This document shows, piece by piece, positions 55,391-64,000 of a stretch of 64,000 nt of DNA; the stretch's first letter is position 1; every line of letters begins with the position of its first letter. The stretch covers positions 124,001 to 188,000 of the forward strand of contig NZ_CP064689.1 in the NCBI RefSeq assembly GCF_023100945.1. Reading direction: 5' to 3'. Below the pieces are notes generated by a model, which was not told the DNA's origin, did no database searches, and saw only the letters and a list, made by a program, of their open reading frames with translations. The translations under genes were made by a program, and so were the position numbers. The DNA is from Bradyrhizobium sp. 200. GTDB taxonomy: Bacteria; Pseudomonadota; Alphaproteobacteria; Rhizobiales; Xanthobacteraceae.

Positions 55391-56455
55391 ATGCCCGTCA
55401 CCCGCCGCCGCGTCTTTGCATTGCTCGCCGGGGCCGCCACGGCGGTCGGCGTGCCGTCTGTCTGGATCAGCGCTATGAAAACCTATGACGGTCCCGTCTC
55501 CGATCATTTCGACGGAACGCGTTTCTTCGATCCCGATGGGTCGCCGCCAAAATCGCTGGCGGAGGTGTTGCGCTGGCAGTTCGGGACCGACCGCAAGCGC
55601 GCAAGCTGGCCGGATTGGGTTCCGAACGCGCACAGCGATACGCCGCCGCCGCGCGTCAGCGGCGACAAGGTGCGGCTGTCCTTTGTCGGCCATGTCACCT
55701 GGCTGATCCAGACCCGGGATCTCAACATTCTCGTCGATCCCGTTTGGTCGAAGCGGGCTTCACCCGTCGCCTTCGCCGGGCCGATGCGGCATAACGATCC
55801 TGGCATTGCGTTCGACGCGCTGCCGAAGATCGACGTGGTGCTGGTCAGCCACGGCCATTACGATCATCTCGACGTCGCGACGCTGTCGAAACTGACGGAA
55901 AAGTCTTCGCCGCGCGTGATCACGCCGCTCGGCAACGACATCACCATGCGCGATACGGATGCGGCGATCAAAGCCGAAGGGTTCGACTGGCAGGACAGGG
56001 TCGAGCTCGGCAATGGCATCGCAGTGACGCTGGTGCCGACGCGGCACTGGTCCGCGCGGGGCCTGTTCGACCGCAACAAGGCGCTGTGGGCGAGCTTTGT
56101 CCTGGAGACGCCGGCAGGCAAAATCTACATCGTCTGCGATTCGGGCTATGGCGATGGCATGCATTTCAGGCGCGTGGCCGAAAAGCACGGCCCGCTGCGG
56201 CTGGCAATCCTCCCCATTGGCGCCTATGAGCCGCGCTGGTTCATGAAGGATCAGCACATGAATCCGTCGGACGCGGTAAAGGCGCTGGCCGATTGCGGCG
56301 CGCAAGAAGCGCTGGCGCATCACCACGGCACGTTCCAACTGACGGATGAGGCGATCGACGGGCCGGTCAATGCGCTGGCAGACGCGCTCAAGGAAGCAAA
56401 GATCCCGCCCGAGCGGTTCGCGGCGCTGAAGCCGGGGCAGGTTTACGAGGTTTAA
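55391..56455 (+). CDS. MBL-fold metal-dependent hydrolase (NAPE-PLD/UlaG-like), probably exported
   Basis: 354 residues. The ATG at 55391 gives a twin-arginine-like signal (TRRRVFALLAGAATAVGVP). The metallo-beta-lactamase fold follows: VGHVTWLIQTRDLNILVDPVWS, the zinc motif SHGHYDHLD (about residues 155-163), RHWSARGLFDRNKALWASFV and CDSGYGDGMHF, ending AHHHGTF. This pattern is that of the lipoprotein/N-acyl-phosphatidylethanolamine phospholipase-like branch. The substrate is not established. Confidence 0.85.
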   Translation: MPVTRRRVFALLAGAATAVGVPSVWISAMKTYDGPVSDHFDGTRFFDPDGSPPKSLAEVLRWQFGTDRKRASWPDWVPNAHSDTPPPRVSGDKVRLSFVGHVTWLIQTRDLNILVDPVWSKRASPVAFAGPMRHNDPGIAFDALPKIDVVLVSHGHYDHLDVATLSKLTEKSSPRVITPLGNDITMRDTDAAIKAEGFDWQDRVELGNGIAVTLVPTRHWSARGLFDRNKALWASFVLETPAGKIYIVCDSGYGDGMHFRRVAEKHGPLRLAILPIGAYEPRWFMKDQHMNPSDAVKALADCGAQEALAHHHGTFQLTDEAIDGPVNALADALKEAKIPPERFAALKPGQVYEV

Positions 56456-56460
56456 CGTCT

Positions 56461-56584
56461 CGTCGCCCCTGCGAAAGCAGGGACCCATAGCCACCGTTGC
56501 TGATTGTTGAAAACGGCTGGAGCTCCAACTTAGCATAACCACATCTTCCTGTGGTTATGGGTCCCTGCGTTCGCAGGGACGACG
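56461..56584. repeat. CGTCGCCCCTGCGAAAGCAGGGACCCATA repeat
   Basis: Arms CCCTGCGAAAGCAGGGACCCATA and TATGGGTCCCTGCGTTCGCAGGGACGACG. A second hairpin ATAACCACA/TGTGGTTAT lies inside. It sits between convergent genes. Confidence 0.85.
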
Positions 56585-57289
56585 TTATTGGCTCCCCTTG
56601 ATCGCCCAGGTTACGCCCACCGTCACCGACAGCGTTTCCTCGCCTTGCGCCACCGGTGCGCCAGCGGCCATCGGGGCTGCCATTTTGCCGCGATATAGCG
56701 GCACCGGCGCGCCTTCCTCGGAAATACTGATCGGCTCGCCGAGCGTGACGCCGGCAGCCCTGGCATAGATCTCCGCCTTGCGGCGTGCGTCTGCGATCGC
56801 CTTCTCGCGGGCTTCGTCGAGATGTTTTGAGGGCTGTGTTACTGTGAAGTTGATGCCGCCGATCTCGTTGGCGCCGGCGCCCACCAGCACGTCGATCACG
56901 TTCGCGACCTTGGTCACATCGCGGATCTTGACCGTCACACGGTTGCTGGCGCGGAAGCTGACGATGCCTGGCGCGCGCTCCGCGGCTTTGGACGGTGTCG
57001 CAAATTGCGGCTGCAGCGACAGCCGCGAGGTCTGGTAGTCCTTCCCCTCGATGCCGGCACCCTTGAGCGCCAGCAGCACCTTGCCCATCGCGGCGTTGTT
57101 GGCTTCCGCCGCCTCGCGCGCGGTCTTCGCGTCCGAGGTTACGCCGCCGTCGATCTGCGCCTGATCGGGCGCCACCGATACGTTGGCTTCGCCGATCACT
57201 GAAATCGCGGGCGGCGGCACCGTTTGCGCCAATGCGGGCGCGGCGAGCCACGTGGCGGCAACGACGGCAGGCCTGAGCGAATACTTCAT
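56585..57289 (-). CDS. SIMPL (DUF541) domain periplasmic protein
   Basis: 234 residues. A signal peptide (VVAATWLAAPALA) precedes the SIMPL domain: ISVIGEANVSVAPDQAQIDGGVTSDAKTA, GKDYQTSRLSLQPQF and EKAIADARRKAEIYARAAGV. Bacterial members (for example BP26/YggE) are periplasmic and linked to oxidative stress. The start at 57289 is 5 bp after the stop of the preceding gene on this strand, so the two form an operon. Confidence 0.92.
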   Translation of the reverse strand: MKYSLRPAVVAATWLAAPALAQTVPPPAISVIGEANVSVAPDQAQIDGGVTSDAKTAREAAEANNAAMGKVLLALKGAGIEGKDYQTSRLSLQPQFATPSKAAERAPGIVSFRASNRVTVKIRDVTKVANVIDVLVGAGANEIGGINFTVTQPSKHLDEAREKAIADARRKAEIYARAAGVTLGEPISISEEGAPVPLYRGKMAAPMAAGAPVAQGEETLSVTVGVTWAIKGSQ

Positions 57290-57294
57290 GCGTC

Positions 57295-58005
57295 TCACTT
57301 CAGCGGCACGTAGACGTTGATTACCAGCTTGTCCTCCGCCGTCTTCAGGGGATCGGTGATGTATTCCTCGATGAAAGTGTCTTTCGCTTCCAGCTTCTTG
57401 TCGTCGAGGTGGTTGGTGATCGCCTCATAGGTGTTGTCCATGTTGTCGTAGGAGCCGCGATGGACGAACTTCAGCGCCTTGCCCTCGGGCGATTTGCCCA
57501 TGCTCATGTCCTTGGTCAGGCTCTTGACGTCCTGATCGACCGGAACCTGCGCCAGGAACGTAAAGCCGGTGTCGTCGGTCGAGGTGTAGACGATCATCAC
57601 ATTGCCCGCGGCCTTGATGCCCTGCTTGTCGAGCAAGGCGGTCAGCGCCTTGAACGAGTCGATCAGGGTGTCGAACGCCGCGTCCCAATTCGCGGTGCCC
57701 TTCATGACAACCACTTTCTTGGGCTCGAGCGTGAATTCCTCGCCGAAGGGGTCGGCGGTCTGGACGCTGGCCGCGGGAGGAGGGGGCGCGGGCGGCGGGG
57801 CTTTTTCCGCGGTGGGGGCATCCGCCGGCGACTTGGTTTCGGCCGGCGGCGGGACCGGCACCGCCGATGGTGCGGGGCTGGGCACCGCCGACGGGCTCGC
57901 GGCTGGCGAGGCGGAGGGTGCCGGCGATTGCGCCAGCGCGGCCCCGGCAAACGCAACCATGGAGAGTACGGCCACAGCCGCACGAAAAGTGCTGATACGG
58001 TTCAT
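57295..58005 (-). CDS. Secreted GyrI-like domain protein
   Basis: 236 residues. A signal peptide (residues 1-25, AVAVLSMVAFAGAALAQ) is followed by a Pro/Ala/Ser-rich linker to about residue 85. The folded part (KKVVVMKGTANWDAAFDTLI ... YTSTDDTGFTFLAQVPVD ... VHRGSYDNMDNTYEAITNHLDD ... IEEYITDPLKTAEDKLVINVYVPLK) looks like the GyrI/AraC effector-binding (small-molecule-binding) fold. The ligand is unknown. The ATG at 58005 is chosen for the signal peptide. Confidence 0.8.
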   Translation of the reverse strand: MNRISTFRAAVAVLSMVAFAGAALAQSPAPSASPAASPSAVPSPAPSAVPVPPPAETKSPADAPTAEKAPPPAPPPPAASVQTADPFGEEFTLEPKKVVVMKGTANWDAAFDTLIDSFKALTALLDKQGIKAAGNVMIVYTSTDDTGFTFLAQVPVDQDVKSLTKDMSMGKSPEGKALKFVHRGSYDNMDNTYEAITNHLDDKKLEAKDTFIEEYITDPLKTAEDKLVINVYVPLK

Positions 58006-58190
58006 TTCAGGTATTCTCCATCCACCCCCACCTGGCGGCGGCATGTCCCGGTCCGGGCCCGCCAGAATGGCGCCATTTTCTAACACGCAAGGTCCGCTTT
58101 CGTCCCATGACAGATGCGTCATATGCCCCCTGCGTACTAGGCAATGCGGCAACATTCGCCATATAAGGCAGGCAGAATTTGGGAAATTCC

Positions 58191-59063
58191 ATGAGCGCGC
58201 TGGCCAACCACGCATTTGCCAAGATGAACGGCATCGGCAACGAAATTGTCGTGGTGGATCTGCGCGGTTCTAAGGCCGCCGTGACGGCCGAGGAGGCGCG
58301 TGCGGTGGCCTCGCCTGCGGGCGTGCCTTATGACCAGTTGATGGTATTGCAGCCGCCGCGGCTGCAGGGCACCGAGGCCTTCATCCGCATCTACAACAAT
58401 GACGGCTCGGAGGCCGGCGCTTGCGGCAACGGCATGCGCTGCGTGGTCCGCCGCCTGTTCGAGAAGACCGGCCAGACCGCCGTGACGTTCGAGACCCGCG
58501 CGGGCCTGCTGAATTGCTGGCAGGGCCCGGCGCCCGATCTTTATACCGTCGACATGGGTGCGCCTAAATTCGACTGGCGGGATATTCCGCTGGCGGAAGA
58601 ATTTCGCGACACCCGCTACATCGAATTGCAGGTCGGGCCGATCGATGCGCCGGTGCTGCATTCGCCGTCGGTGGTTTCGATGGGTAACCCGCACGCGATC
58701 TTCTGGGTCGACGACGTCAACGCCTATGATCTCGAACGTTTCGGGCCGCTGCTGGAAAACCACCCGATCTTTCCCGAGCGCGCCAACATCACGCTCGCCC
58801 ATATCGTCGATCGCGATCACATCACGATCCGCACCTGGGAGCGGGGCGTCGGATTGACCAAGGCGTGCGGCTCGGCCGCTTGCGCTACCGCAGTTGCCGC
58901 GGCGCGGCTGAAGCGGACCAATCGGTCGGTCGAGATTGCGCTGCCCGGCGGCAAGCTTGCGATCGAATGGCGCGAGCGCGACGACCACGTGCTGATGACC
59001 GGCACCGCGGATTTCGAATATGAAGGCCGCTTCGATCCGGCGCTGTTCGCCAGCGTCGCTTGA
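58191..59063 (+). CDS. dapF: Diaminopimelate epimerase
   Basis: A 290-residue racemase that makes meso-diaminopimelate for lysine and peptidoglycan. The two catalytic cysteines are Cys78 in GACGNGMR and Cys226 in [24 protein letters not shown] is the N-terminal mark. The ATG at 58191 is preferred to the TTG 12 bp upstream. mtaB starts 6 bp after it. Confidence 0.97.
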   Translation: MSALANHAFAKMNGIGNEIVVVDLRGSKAAVTAEEARAVASPAGVPYDQLMVLQPPRLQGTEAFIRIYNNDGSEAGACGNGMRCVVRRLFEKTGQTAVTFETRAGLLNCWQGPAPDLYTVDMGAPKFDWRDIPLAEEFRDTRYIELQVGPIDAPVLHSPSVVSMGNPHAIFWVDDVNAYDLERFGPLLENHPIFPERANITLAHIVDRDHITIRTWERGVGLTKACGSAACATAVAAARLKRTNRSVEIALPGGKLAIEWRERDDHVLMTGTADFEYEGRFDPALFASVA

Positions 59064-59068
59064 GAGCA

Positions 59069-60334
59069 ATGAGCGTCGACGTCCTCACCTTCGGCTGTCG
59101 CCTCAACGCCTTCGAATCCGAGGTGATCGCCCGCGAGGCGGAGCGCGCAGGGCTTTCCGATACCGTCGTCATCAATAGCTGCGCCGTCACCAATGAGGCC
59201 GTAGCGCAGGCGCGGCAGTCGATCCGGCGGCTGAAGCGCGAGCGGCCGGATGCGCGCATCGTCGTCACCGGATGCGCGGCGCAGACCCAGCCGGAAATGT
59301 TCGCCGAAATGGCCGAGGTCGATCGCGTCGTCGGCAATGACGACAAGATGCGGAGCGAAGCTTGGCGCGATGCGCGTGCGGCGTTCGACACAGGCTTTGG
59401 CATCGAGGCGAGCGAGAAAATCGCGGTCGCCGATATCATGGCGGTCAGGGAGATGGCGCCGCATCTGCTTGACGGTTTCAAGGCCGGGCTGCCGCGGGTG
59501 TTCGTGCAGGTGCAGAACGGCTGCGATCACCGCTGCACCTTCTGCATCATTCCTTTCGGCCGCGGCAATTCGCGCTCGGTGCCGATGGGCGCCGTCGTCG
59601 AACAGGTCCGCGCGCTCGCCGAGCGCGGCCATGCCGAGATCGTGCTGACCGGCGTCGATCTCACGAGCTACGGTGCTGATCTGCCGGGCACGCCGAAGCT
59701 CGGGCAACTGACAAAGCAGATTTTGCGTCACGTGCCGGAGCTGAAACGCTTGCGGATTTCGTCGATCGATTCCATCGAGGCCGACCGCGATCTCCTCGAT
59801 GTCATTGCGAGTGACGAGCGGCTGATGCCGCATCTGCACCTGTCGCTGCAATCAGGCGACGACATGATTCTGAAGCGGATGAAGCGGCGGCACTCGCGGC
59901 AAGATGCGATCGAGTTCTGCGCGCAGGTACGACGATTGCGGCCAGACATCACGCTAGGCGCGGATATCATCGCGGGATTTCCGACCGAAACGGAAGAGAT
60001 GTTTGCGCGTTCGCAGGACCTCGTCGATGAGTGCGGTCTCACTTTCCTGCACGTGTTTCCCTATTCGAAGCGACCCGGCACGCCGGCCGCGCGGATGCCA
60101 CAGGTCGCGGGCGAGGCGATCAAGGCACGCGCGAAGCGTTTGCGCGCGGTGGGCGAGGTAGCGCTGCAGAAGCGGCTTGCGTTGGAAATCGGCGCGACGC
60201 GTCAGGTTTTGATCGAAGGCGCGACGCAGGGGCGGACAGAGCATTTCCTGCCGGTGGCGATATCAGGCGAAACGCCGGGGGCAGTGATGTCGCTCGCGAT
60301 CACGGGCCACGACGGTGCGCGGTTGACGGTGTGA
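59069..60334 (+). CDS. mtaB: tRNA (N6-threonylcarbamoyladenosine(37)-C2)-methylthiotransferase MtaB
   Basis: 421 residues of the radical SAM MiaB/MtaB family, converting t6A37 to ms2t6A37. The UPF0004 domain supplies three cluster cysteines (TFGCRLN, NSCAVT, VTGCAAQ). The radical SAM motif is CDHRCTFCIIPFGRG and a TRAM-like tail follows residue 340. The start at 59069 lies immediately after dapF, which implies an operon. Confidence 0.96.
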   Translation: MSVDVLTFGCRLNAFESEVIAREAERAGLSDTVVINSCAVTNEAVAQARQSIRRLKRERPDARIVVTGCAAQTQPEMFAEMAEVDRVVGNDDKMRSEAWRDARAAFDTGFGIEASEKIAVADIMAVREMAPHLLDGFKAGLPRVFVQVQNGCDHRCTFCIIPFGRGNSRSVPMGAVVEQVRALAERGHAEIVLTGVDLTSYGADLPGTPKLGQLTKQILRHVPELKRLRISSIDSIEADRDLLDVIASDERLMPHLHLSLQSGDDMILKRMKRRHSRQDAIEFCAQVRRLRPDITLGADIIAGFPTETEEMFARSQDLVDECGLTFLHVFPYSKRPGTPAARMPQVAGEAIKARAKRLRAVGEVALQKRLALEIGATRQVLIEGATQGRTEHFLPVAISGETPGAVMSLAITGHDGARLTV

Positions 60335-60335
60335 T

Positions 60336-60472
60336 TCTTCCTTCTCCCCTTGTGGGAGAAGGTCGCGCGAAGCGCCGGATGAGGGGTCTCTATCCGCGGA
60401 GATAGACCCCTCATCCGTCTCGCCGCCGCTTCGCGCCGTCGATCCACCTTCTCCCAACAAGGGGAGAAGGGG
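60336..60472. repeat. CTTCTCCCCTTGTGGGAGA palindromic repeat element, copy 3
   Basis: The arms and centre match copy 2 (44124-44263) almost base for base, apart from an extra A in the right arm (CTCCCAACAAGGGG). Confidence 0.92.
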
Positions 60473-60494
60473 AATAAGCAAGCGCTCTGCGTTA

Positions 60495-61280
60495 CTACTC
60501 CCCGTTCCACCCGCATTGCCGCAACCGCTCGCGCATATGCTCCGGCGCCGGCGCCACGACGCGCACCGGCTCCTTGTTCTTCGAGATCGGAATCACGATC
60601 TCGCGGGAATGCAGATGCAGGGTCGGTTCGCCAAACCGCGGTCCGTTGCCGTAGATGTTGTCGCCGACGATCGGCCAGCCCATCGCCGACGTGTGCACGC
60701 GCAGTTGATGGGTGCGGCCGGTGACCGGCTCTAGCGCCAGCCAGGCGAGGCCATCGCCGCGGCCGCACACCTTCCAGGTGGTGATGGCCTTTTGGCCCTC
60801 GGGGTCTGGCTTTTGCCACCAGCCGCGCTCGGCGTTCAGCCGGCCCAGCGGCATGTCGATGGTGCCTTCGTCTTCGGCAGGCCCGCCCTCGACCACGGCC
60901 CAATAGGTCTTTCCGACCTTGCCGTGCTTGAACAACAGGCCGAGCGAGGCGGTGGCCTTGCGATGGCGTCCCAGCACGAGACAGCCGGAAGTATCCTTGT
61001 CGAGCCGGTGGGCCAGCACCGGCGGTCGGGGCAGGCCGAATCGCAGGCCATCGAACGAGGCTTCCAGATTGGCGCCGCCCTTGGGGCCGCGATGCACCGG
61101 CAGCCCCGCTGGCTTGTCGATCACAAGCATCAGCCCGTCGCGGTGGAGCACGCGGGCCTGGATTTCATCTGCCGTTAGCCCTGGGACATCAAAAGATGCC
61201 CTGGGCACATCAGGGGATGGCCCGGGAACATCAAAGGATGTTCCGGGAACATTGATGGATCTGTTGTGACTTCCGCTCAT
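60495..61280 (-). CDS. RluA family RNA pseudouridine synthase
   Basis: 261 residues. Catalytic Asp94 is in AHRLDKDTSGCLVLG; LMLVIDKPAGLPVHRG and PVTGRTHQLRVHTSAMGWPIVGDNIYG are the flanking motifs. There is no S4 domain, so it is of the RluA/TruC-like short type. The N-terminal extension carries four seven-residue repeats (VPGTSFD, VPGPSPD, VPRASFD, VPGLTAD; residues 11-38). Which RNA site it modifies is unknown. It is divergent from ftsY. Confidence 0.9.
   Translation of the reverse strand: MSGSHNRSINVPGTSFDVPGPSPDVPRASFDVPGLTADEIQARVLHRDGLMLVIDKPAGLPVHRGPKGGANLEASFDGLRFGLPRPPVLAHRLDKDTSGCLVLGRHRKATASLGLLFKHGKVGKTYWAVVEGGPAEDEGTIDMPLGRLNAERGWWQKPDPEGQKAITTWKVCGRGDGLAWLALEPVTGRTHQLRVHTSAMGWPIVGDNIYGNGPRFGEPTLHLHSREIVIPISKNKEPVRVVAPAPEHMRERLRQCGWNGE
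61167..61250 (-). repeat. Four 21 bp tandem repeats coding a VPGxSxD heptapeptide
   Basis: On the minus strand the units read about GTTCCCGGAACATCCTTTGA and similar, in frame with the pseudouridine synthase gene. The units differ by several bases. Confidence 0.75.
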
Positions 61281-61308
61281 GGCGCGAAACCGCTAACACG
61301 TCCCCAAC

Positions 61309-62256
61309 ATGAGCGATACCGTTCCCGGAACCCCCAAATTGAGCTGGTGGCGGCGGCTTTCGAGCGGCCTGAAGCGGACCTCGAGTTCGCTCGGCTCGGC
61401 CGTTGCCGACCTCGTTACCAAGCGCAAGCTCGACCGCGCCATGCTCGACGATATCGAGGATGTGCTGCTGCGGGCCGATCTCGGTACGGCCGTGGCGGTA
61501 CGGATCGCCGACGCCGTCGGCGCCGGCCGTTACGACAAGGCGATCTCGGCCGATGAAGTGAAGACGGTCGTCGCAAGCGAAGTCGAGAAGGTGCTGGCGC
61601 CGGTGGCGAAGCCGCTGGAGATCGACGCGGCGCAAAAGCCGTTCGTCATTCTCGTGGTCGGCGTCAACGGCTCGGGCAAGACCACCACCATCGGCAAGCT
61701 CGCCGCGAAATTGAGCGCCGAGGGCCGCAAGGTGATGATGGCGGCCGGCGACACGTTTCGCGCCGCGGCGATCGAACAGCTCAAGGTCTGGGGCGAGCGC
61801 ACCAAGTCACCGGTCATTGCCGGAGCGCAGGGTTCGGATTCGGCAAGCCTCGCCTTCAACGCGCTGACCGCTGCGAAGGAACAGAATATCGACGTGCTGC
61901 TGGTCGACACCGCCGGGCGGCTGCAGAACAAGGCCGAGTTGATGAACGAACTCGAAAAGGTGGTTCGCGTCATCAAGAAGGTAGATGCATCGGCCCCGCA
62001 TGCGGTGCTGCTGGTGCTCGATGCCACCGTGGGACAAAATGCGCTGTCGCAGGTCGAGGCATTTCATCGTACCGCTGGCGTCACGGGCCTCGTGATGACG
62101 AAGCTCGACGGCACCGCGCGTGGCGGCATCCTGGTGGCGCTCGCGGAGAAATTCAAACTGCCGGTGCACTTCATCGGCGTCGGCGAAGGCATCGACGATC
62201 TTGCGCCGTTCACCGCGCGGGACTTTGCGAACGCGATTGCAGGAATCGAATCTTAG
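61309..62256 (+). CDS. ftsY: Signal recognition particle receptor FtsY
   Basis: A 315-residue SRP-type GTPase that docks Ffh-ribosome complexes at the membrane. It lacks the long acidic A domain of E. coli and starts [20 protein letters not shown], an amphipathic membrane-contact helix. The N-domain leads to the GTPase loop [15 protein letters not shown] (118-132), [24 protein letters not shown] and [10 protein letters not shown]. yciB follows in the same direction. Confidence 0.98.
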   Translation: MSDTVPGTPKLSWWRRLSSGLKRTSSSLGSAVADLVTKRKLDRAMLDDIEDVLLRADLGTAVAVRIADAVGAGRYDKAISADEVKTVVASEVEKVLAPVAKPLEIDAAQKPFVILVVGVNGSGKTTTIGKLAAKLSAEGRKVMMAAGDTFRAAAIEQLKVWGERTKSPVIAGAQGSDSASLAFNALTAAKEQNIDVLLVDTAGRLQNKAELMNELEKVVRVIKKVDASAPHAVLLVLDATVGQNALSQVEAFHRTAGVTGLVMTKLDGTARGGILVALAEKFKLPVHFIGVGEGIDDLAPFTARDFANAIAGIES

Positions 62257-62264
62257 TTTTCTCT

Positions 62265-62364
62265 TGTCATGCCCCGCGAAGGCGGGGCATCCAGTACGCC
62301 GTGCCGCTGATCGGAATCGAGACGTCACGGAATACTGGATCACCCGCCTTCGCGGGTGATGACA
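62265..62364. repeat. GTCATGCCCCGCGAAGGCGGGGCATCCAGTA repeat, copy 2
   Basis: It has the same outline as 54719-54820: end hairpins CCCCGCGAAGGCGGGG and CACCCGCCTTCGCGGGTG, with ATCCAGTACGCC and TACTGGAT inside. It lies between ftsY and yciB. Confidence 0.9.
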
Positions 62365-62381
62365 GCAACACAGAGTGTGAA

Positions 62382-62984
62382 ATGGATAAGAACCAGCCGC
62401 ATCCGGTGTTCAAGCTCGCGACCGAACTCGGTCCGCTGATCGTGTTCTTCGTCGCCAACGCGAAGTTCAACCTGTTCGTCGCGACCGGCGCCTTCATGGT
62501 GGCGATCGTGGCCGCGATGATCGCCTCCTATACGGTGGTGCGGCACGTGCCCATGATGGCGATCGTCACCGCCGTCATCGTGCTCGTGTTCGGCACGCTG
62601 ACGCTGGTGCTGCACGACGAAACCTTCATCAAGGTCAAGCCGACCATCATCTACGGCCTGTTCGCCGCGATCCTCGGCGGCGGTCTGTTGTTCGGCCGCT
62701 CCTTCATTGCGATCCTGTTCAATCAGATGTTCAACCTGACGCCGAAGGGCTGGCGCATTCTGACCGCGCGCTGGGCGTTGTTCTTCCTGGGGATGGCGGT
62801 CCTGAACGAAATCATCTGGCGCACCCAGTCGACCGACTTCTGGGTCGCCTTCAAGGCATTCGGCGCGGTTCCGCTGACGATGGTTTTTGCGATTAGCCAG
62901 ATGCCGGTGATCAAGCGTTACCATCTGGAGCCGGCCACGCTCGAGGCGAGCGAGGCGGAAGCGGGCGATGTGAGCAAGGGGTAG
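62382..62984 (+). CDS. yciB: Inner-membrane septation protein A (YciB/IspZ)
   Basis: 200 residues with five to six membrane helices. [33 protein letters not shown] and [24 protein letters not shown], with [23 protein letters not shown] text ([18 protein letters not shown]), mark the family. YciB influences cell-envelope growth and septation. The ATG at 62382 is the only start that avoids the repeat upstream. Confidence 0.95.
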   Translation: MDKNQPHPVFKLATELGPLIVFFVANAKFNLFVATGAFMVAIVAAMIASYTVVRHVPMMAIVTAVIVLVFGTLTLVLHDETFIKVKPTIIYGLFAAILGGGLLFGRSFIAILFNQMFNLTPKGWRILTARWALFFLGMAVLNEIIWRTQSTDFWVAFKAFGAVPLTMVFAISQMPVIKRYHLEPATLEASEAEAGDVSKG

Positions 62985-63000
62985 CGAATCCCGTCCCGCA

Positions 63001-63083
63001 CGTCATTGCGAGGAGCATAGCGACGAAGCAATCCACACTTTCTTGGGGGCGGGATGGATTGCTTCGCTTCGCTCGCAATGACG
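63001..63083. repeat. CGTCATTGCGAGGAGCA...GCAATGACG palindromic repeat
   Basis: Arms CGTCATTGCGAGGAGCATAGCG and CGCTTCGCTCGCAATGACG, with GCAATCCA/TGGATTGC inside. It follows yciB. Confidence 0.9.
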
Positions 63084-63131
63084 AAAGATAGATCGCCACC
63101 TCCCCGCAAGCGGAAGAGGTCAGAAAGAACC

Positions 63132-63491
63132 TCAGCTCTTCTGCTTGGCGATGATCTTGTCCTTGATCTTGTCGTAGGTCGCTTGCGGAAGGATGCTCTT
63201 GTTCACGAGATCATCCTTGCCCTTGTACGGGCGGCCCGCGATGATCTTGGCGGAGTAGGCCTTGCCGACGCCCGGCAGCGCGTCGAGCTGATCGGCGGTC
63301 GCGGAATTGATGTCGAGCAGTTCGGCCTTTGGCGCCGGCGCCATTTTCGACTCCGAGGCCTTCGGCGCGGGGGCCATCTTGCTGTCGGATTTGGCCGCGG
63401 GCTGCGTGCTCTGGGCCATCGACGGCGTCGCCGTCAGCAGTCCCAGGGTCAGCGCGGTAGCGAGAAGAGAAGCGAGCGTGAAATGACGCAT
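63132..63491 (-). CDS. Secreted helix-hairpin-helix (ComEA-like) protein
   Basis: 119 residues. A signal peptide ([19 protein letters not shown]) is followed by a Lys/Pro/Ala spacer in which SKMAPAPKA appears twice, then one HhH unit: [56 protein letters not shown]. The fold binds DNA in ComEA, the competence receptor; here the role is unknown. GGGAGGG precedes the ATG at 63491. Confidence 0.88.
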   Translation of the reverse strand: MRHFTLASLLATALTLGLLTATPSMAQSTQPAAKSDSKMAPAPKASESKMAPAPKAELLDINSATADQLDALPGVGKAYSAKIIAGRPYKGKDDLVNKSILPQATYDKIKDKIIAKQKS

Positions 63492-63592
63492 AGGGTGTCC
63501 CTCCCAGGACGGTTCAAGTAACGCCCTTAAGCTAGCTGTGAATTCGTGGCGGCGCCATGGCTGCCAAATGAACGGCAGATAAAAGCCAAAGA

Positions 63593-64000
63593 TTATTTGC
63601 TCAGCGCCTTCTCGATCTCGACTTTCAGCACGCTGTCGAGATTGGCCGGCGTCACCGGCCCGACCAGCTTGTAAACGATAGTGCCGTCGCGCCCGACCAC
63701 AAACGTCTCGGGCACGCCATAGACGCCCCACTCGATCGCGCCGCGGCCGTTGCCGTCGACGCCGACGACGGTAAACGGATTGCCGTAGCGGCCGAGGAAG
63801 CGGCGGGCGTTGTCGGGAGAATCCTTGTAGTTGATGCCGACGATCTGCAGCCGCGTGTCCCTGGCCAGCGCGGTCAGCAGCGGCGCCTCGTCGTGGCAAG
63901 GCACGCACCAGGATGACCAGACATTGACGACAGAGACCTTGCCCTTGAACACTGCGGGGTCGAGCCCGGGCACGGGAATCCCGTTATGGACGAGGCCTTG
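63593..64000 (-). CDS. ccmG: DsbE/CcmG family thiol:disulfide oxidoreductase, 5' end outside window
   Basis: The 135 visible residues form most of the thioredoxin-like domain: [24 protein letters not shown] holds the redox pair [19 protein letters not shown] and [23 protein letters not shown] (the cis-proline) follow. CcmG (also CycY) reduces apocytochrome c thiols in the periplasm for heme attachment. The frame stays open to the right edge, so the N-terminal membrane anchor is not visible. Confidence 0.92.
   Translation of the reverse strand, partial: QGLVHNGIPVPGLDPAVFKGKVSVVNVWSSWCVPCHDEAPLLTALARDTRLQIVGINYKDSPDNARRFLGRYGNPFTVVGVDGNGRGAIEWGVYGVPETFVVGRDGTIVYKLVGPVTPANLDSVLKVEIEKALSK

Overview
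The window is a high-GC stretch of chromosome from an alphaproteobacterium, most probably Bradyrhizobium or a close relative in the Nitrobacteraceae. Three things point there. The malonyl-CoA synthetase agrees along its length with the Rhodopseudomonas-type MatB as I remember it. The gene orders sdhC-sdhD-sdhA-sdhB and ffh-rpsP-rimM-trmD-rplS are of the rhizobial kind. Many short palindromic intergenic repeats of the type common in Bradyrhizobium are present. This is recognition by reading; no search was run.

Layout. 1-9060: a quinone oxidoreductase cut by the window edge, an SDR enzyme, an IalB-like secreted protein, rlmN, a small membrane protein, a PAP2 phosphatase, argG and a secreted alkaline phosphatase enclosed by two inverted ~100 bp repeats. 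9064-18117: a TetR regulator, a homocysteine methyltransferase-family enzyme, a proline-rich OmpA protein, a VOC protein, an FkbM methyltransferase, a GST and a hybrid histidine kinase. 18341-21798: sdhCDAB. 22012-29404: a decayed LysR gene, a TauE exporter, matB divergent from an SDR gene, a class IV aminotransferase, folB and a fasciclin protein, ending with a membrane cytochrome b. 29422-37496: a YedY-like molybdenum oxidoreductase, a 2.5 kb block (cNMP-binding protein and TPR protein) bounded by 31 bp direct repeats, two transporters, leuB and a hexapeptide acyltransferase. 37530-39160: an IS110-family element of IS1111 type. 39259-50356: asd, a UPF0114 protein, carbonic anhydrase, a CoA-ester lyase, a glycosyltransferase, leuD, a metallopeptidase, four small secreted His/Gly/Tyr-rich proteins and leuC. 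50813-54673: rplS-trmD-rimM-rpsP-ffh. 55103-64000: an MBL hydrolase, a SIMPL/GyrI-like pair, dapF-mtaB, an RluA-type synthase, ftsY, yciB, an HHH protein and a truncated ccmG/dsbE.

Most of the window is core metabolism. Leucine biosynthesis (leuB, leuD, leuC) is scattered over about 15 kb. Aspartate-family synthesis (asd, dapF), arginine (argG), folate (folB), the TCA cycle and complex II (sdh), and co-translational membrane targeting (ffh, ftsY) are all represented. The accessory signals are the IS1111-type element with its long 3' non-coding segment, the 31 bp-repeat block that rebuilds the 3' end of an oxidoreductase gene, a LysR remnant, and about nine families of intergenic palindromic repeats. 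I saw no CRISPR array, prophage, tRNA or rRNA gene, and no recognisable anti-phage system.
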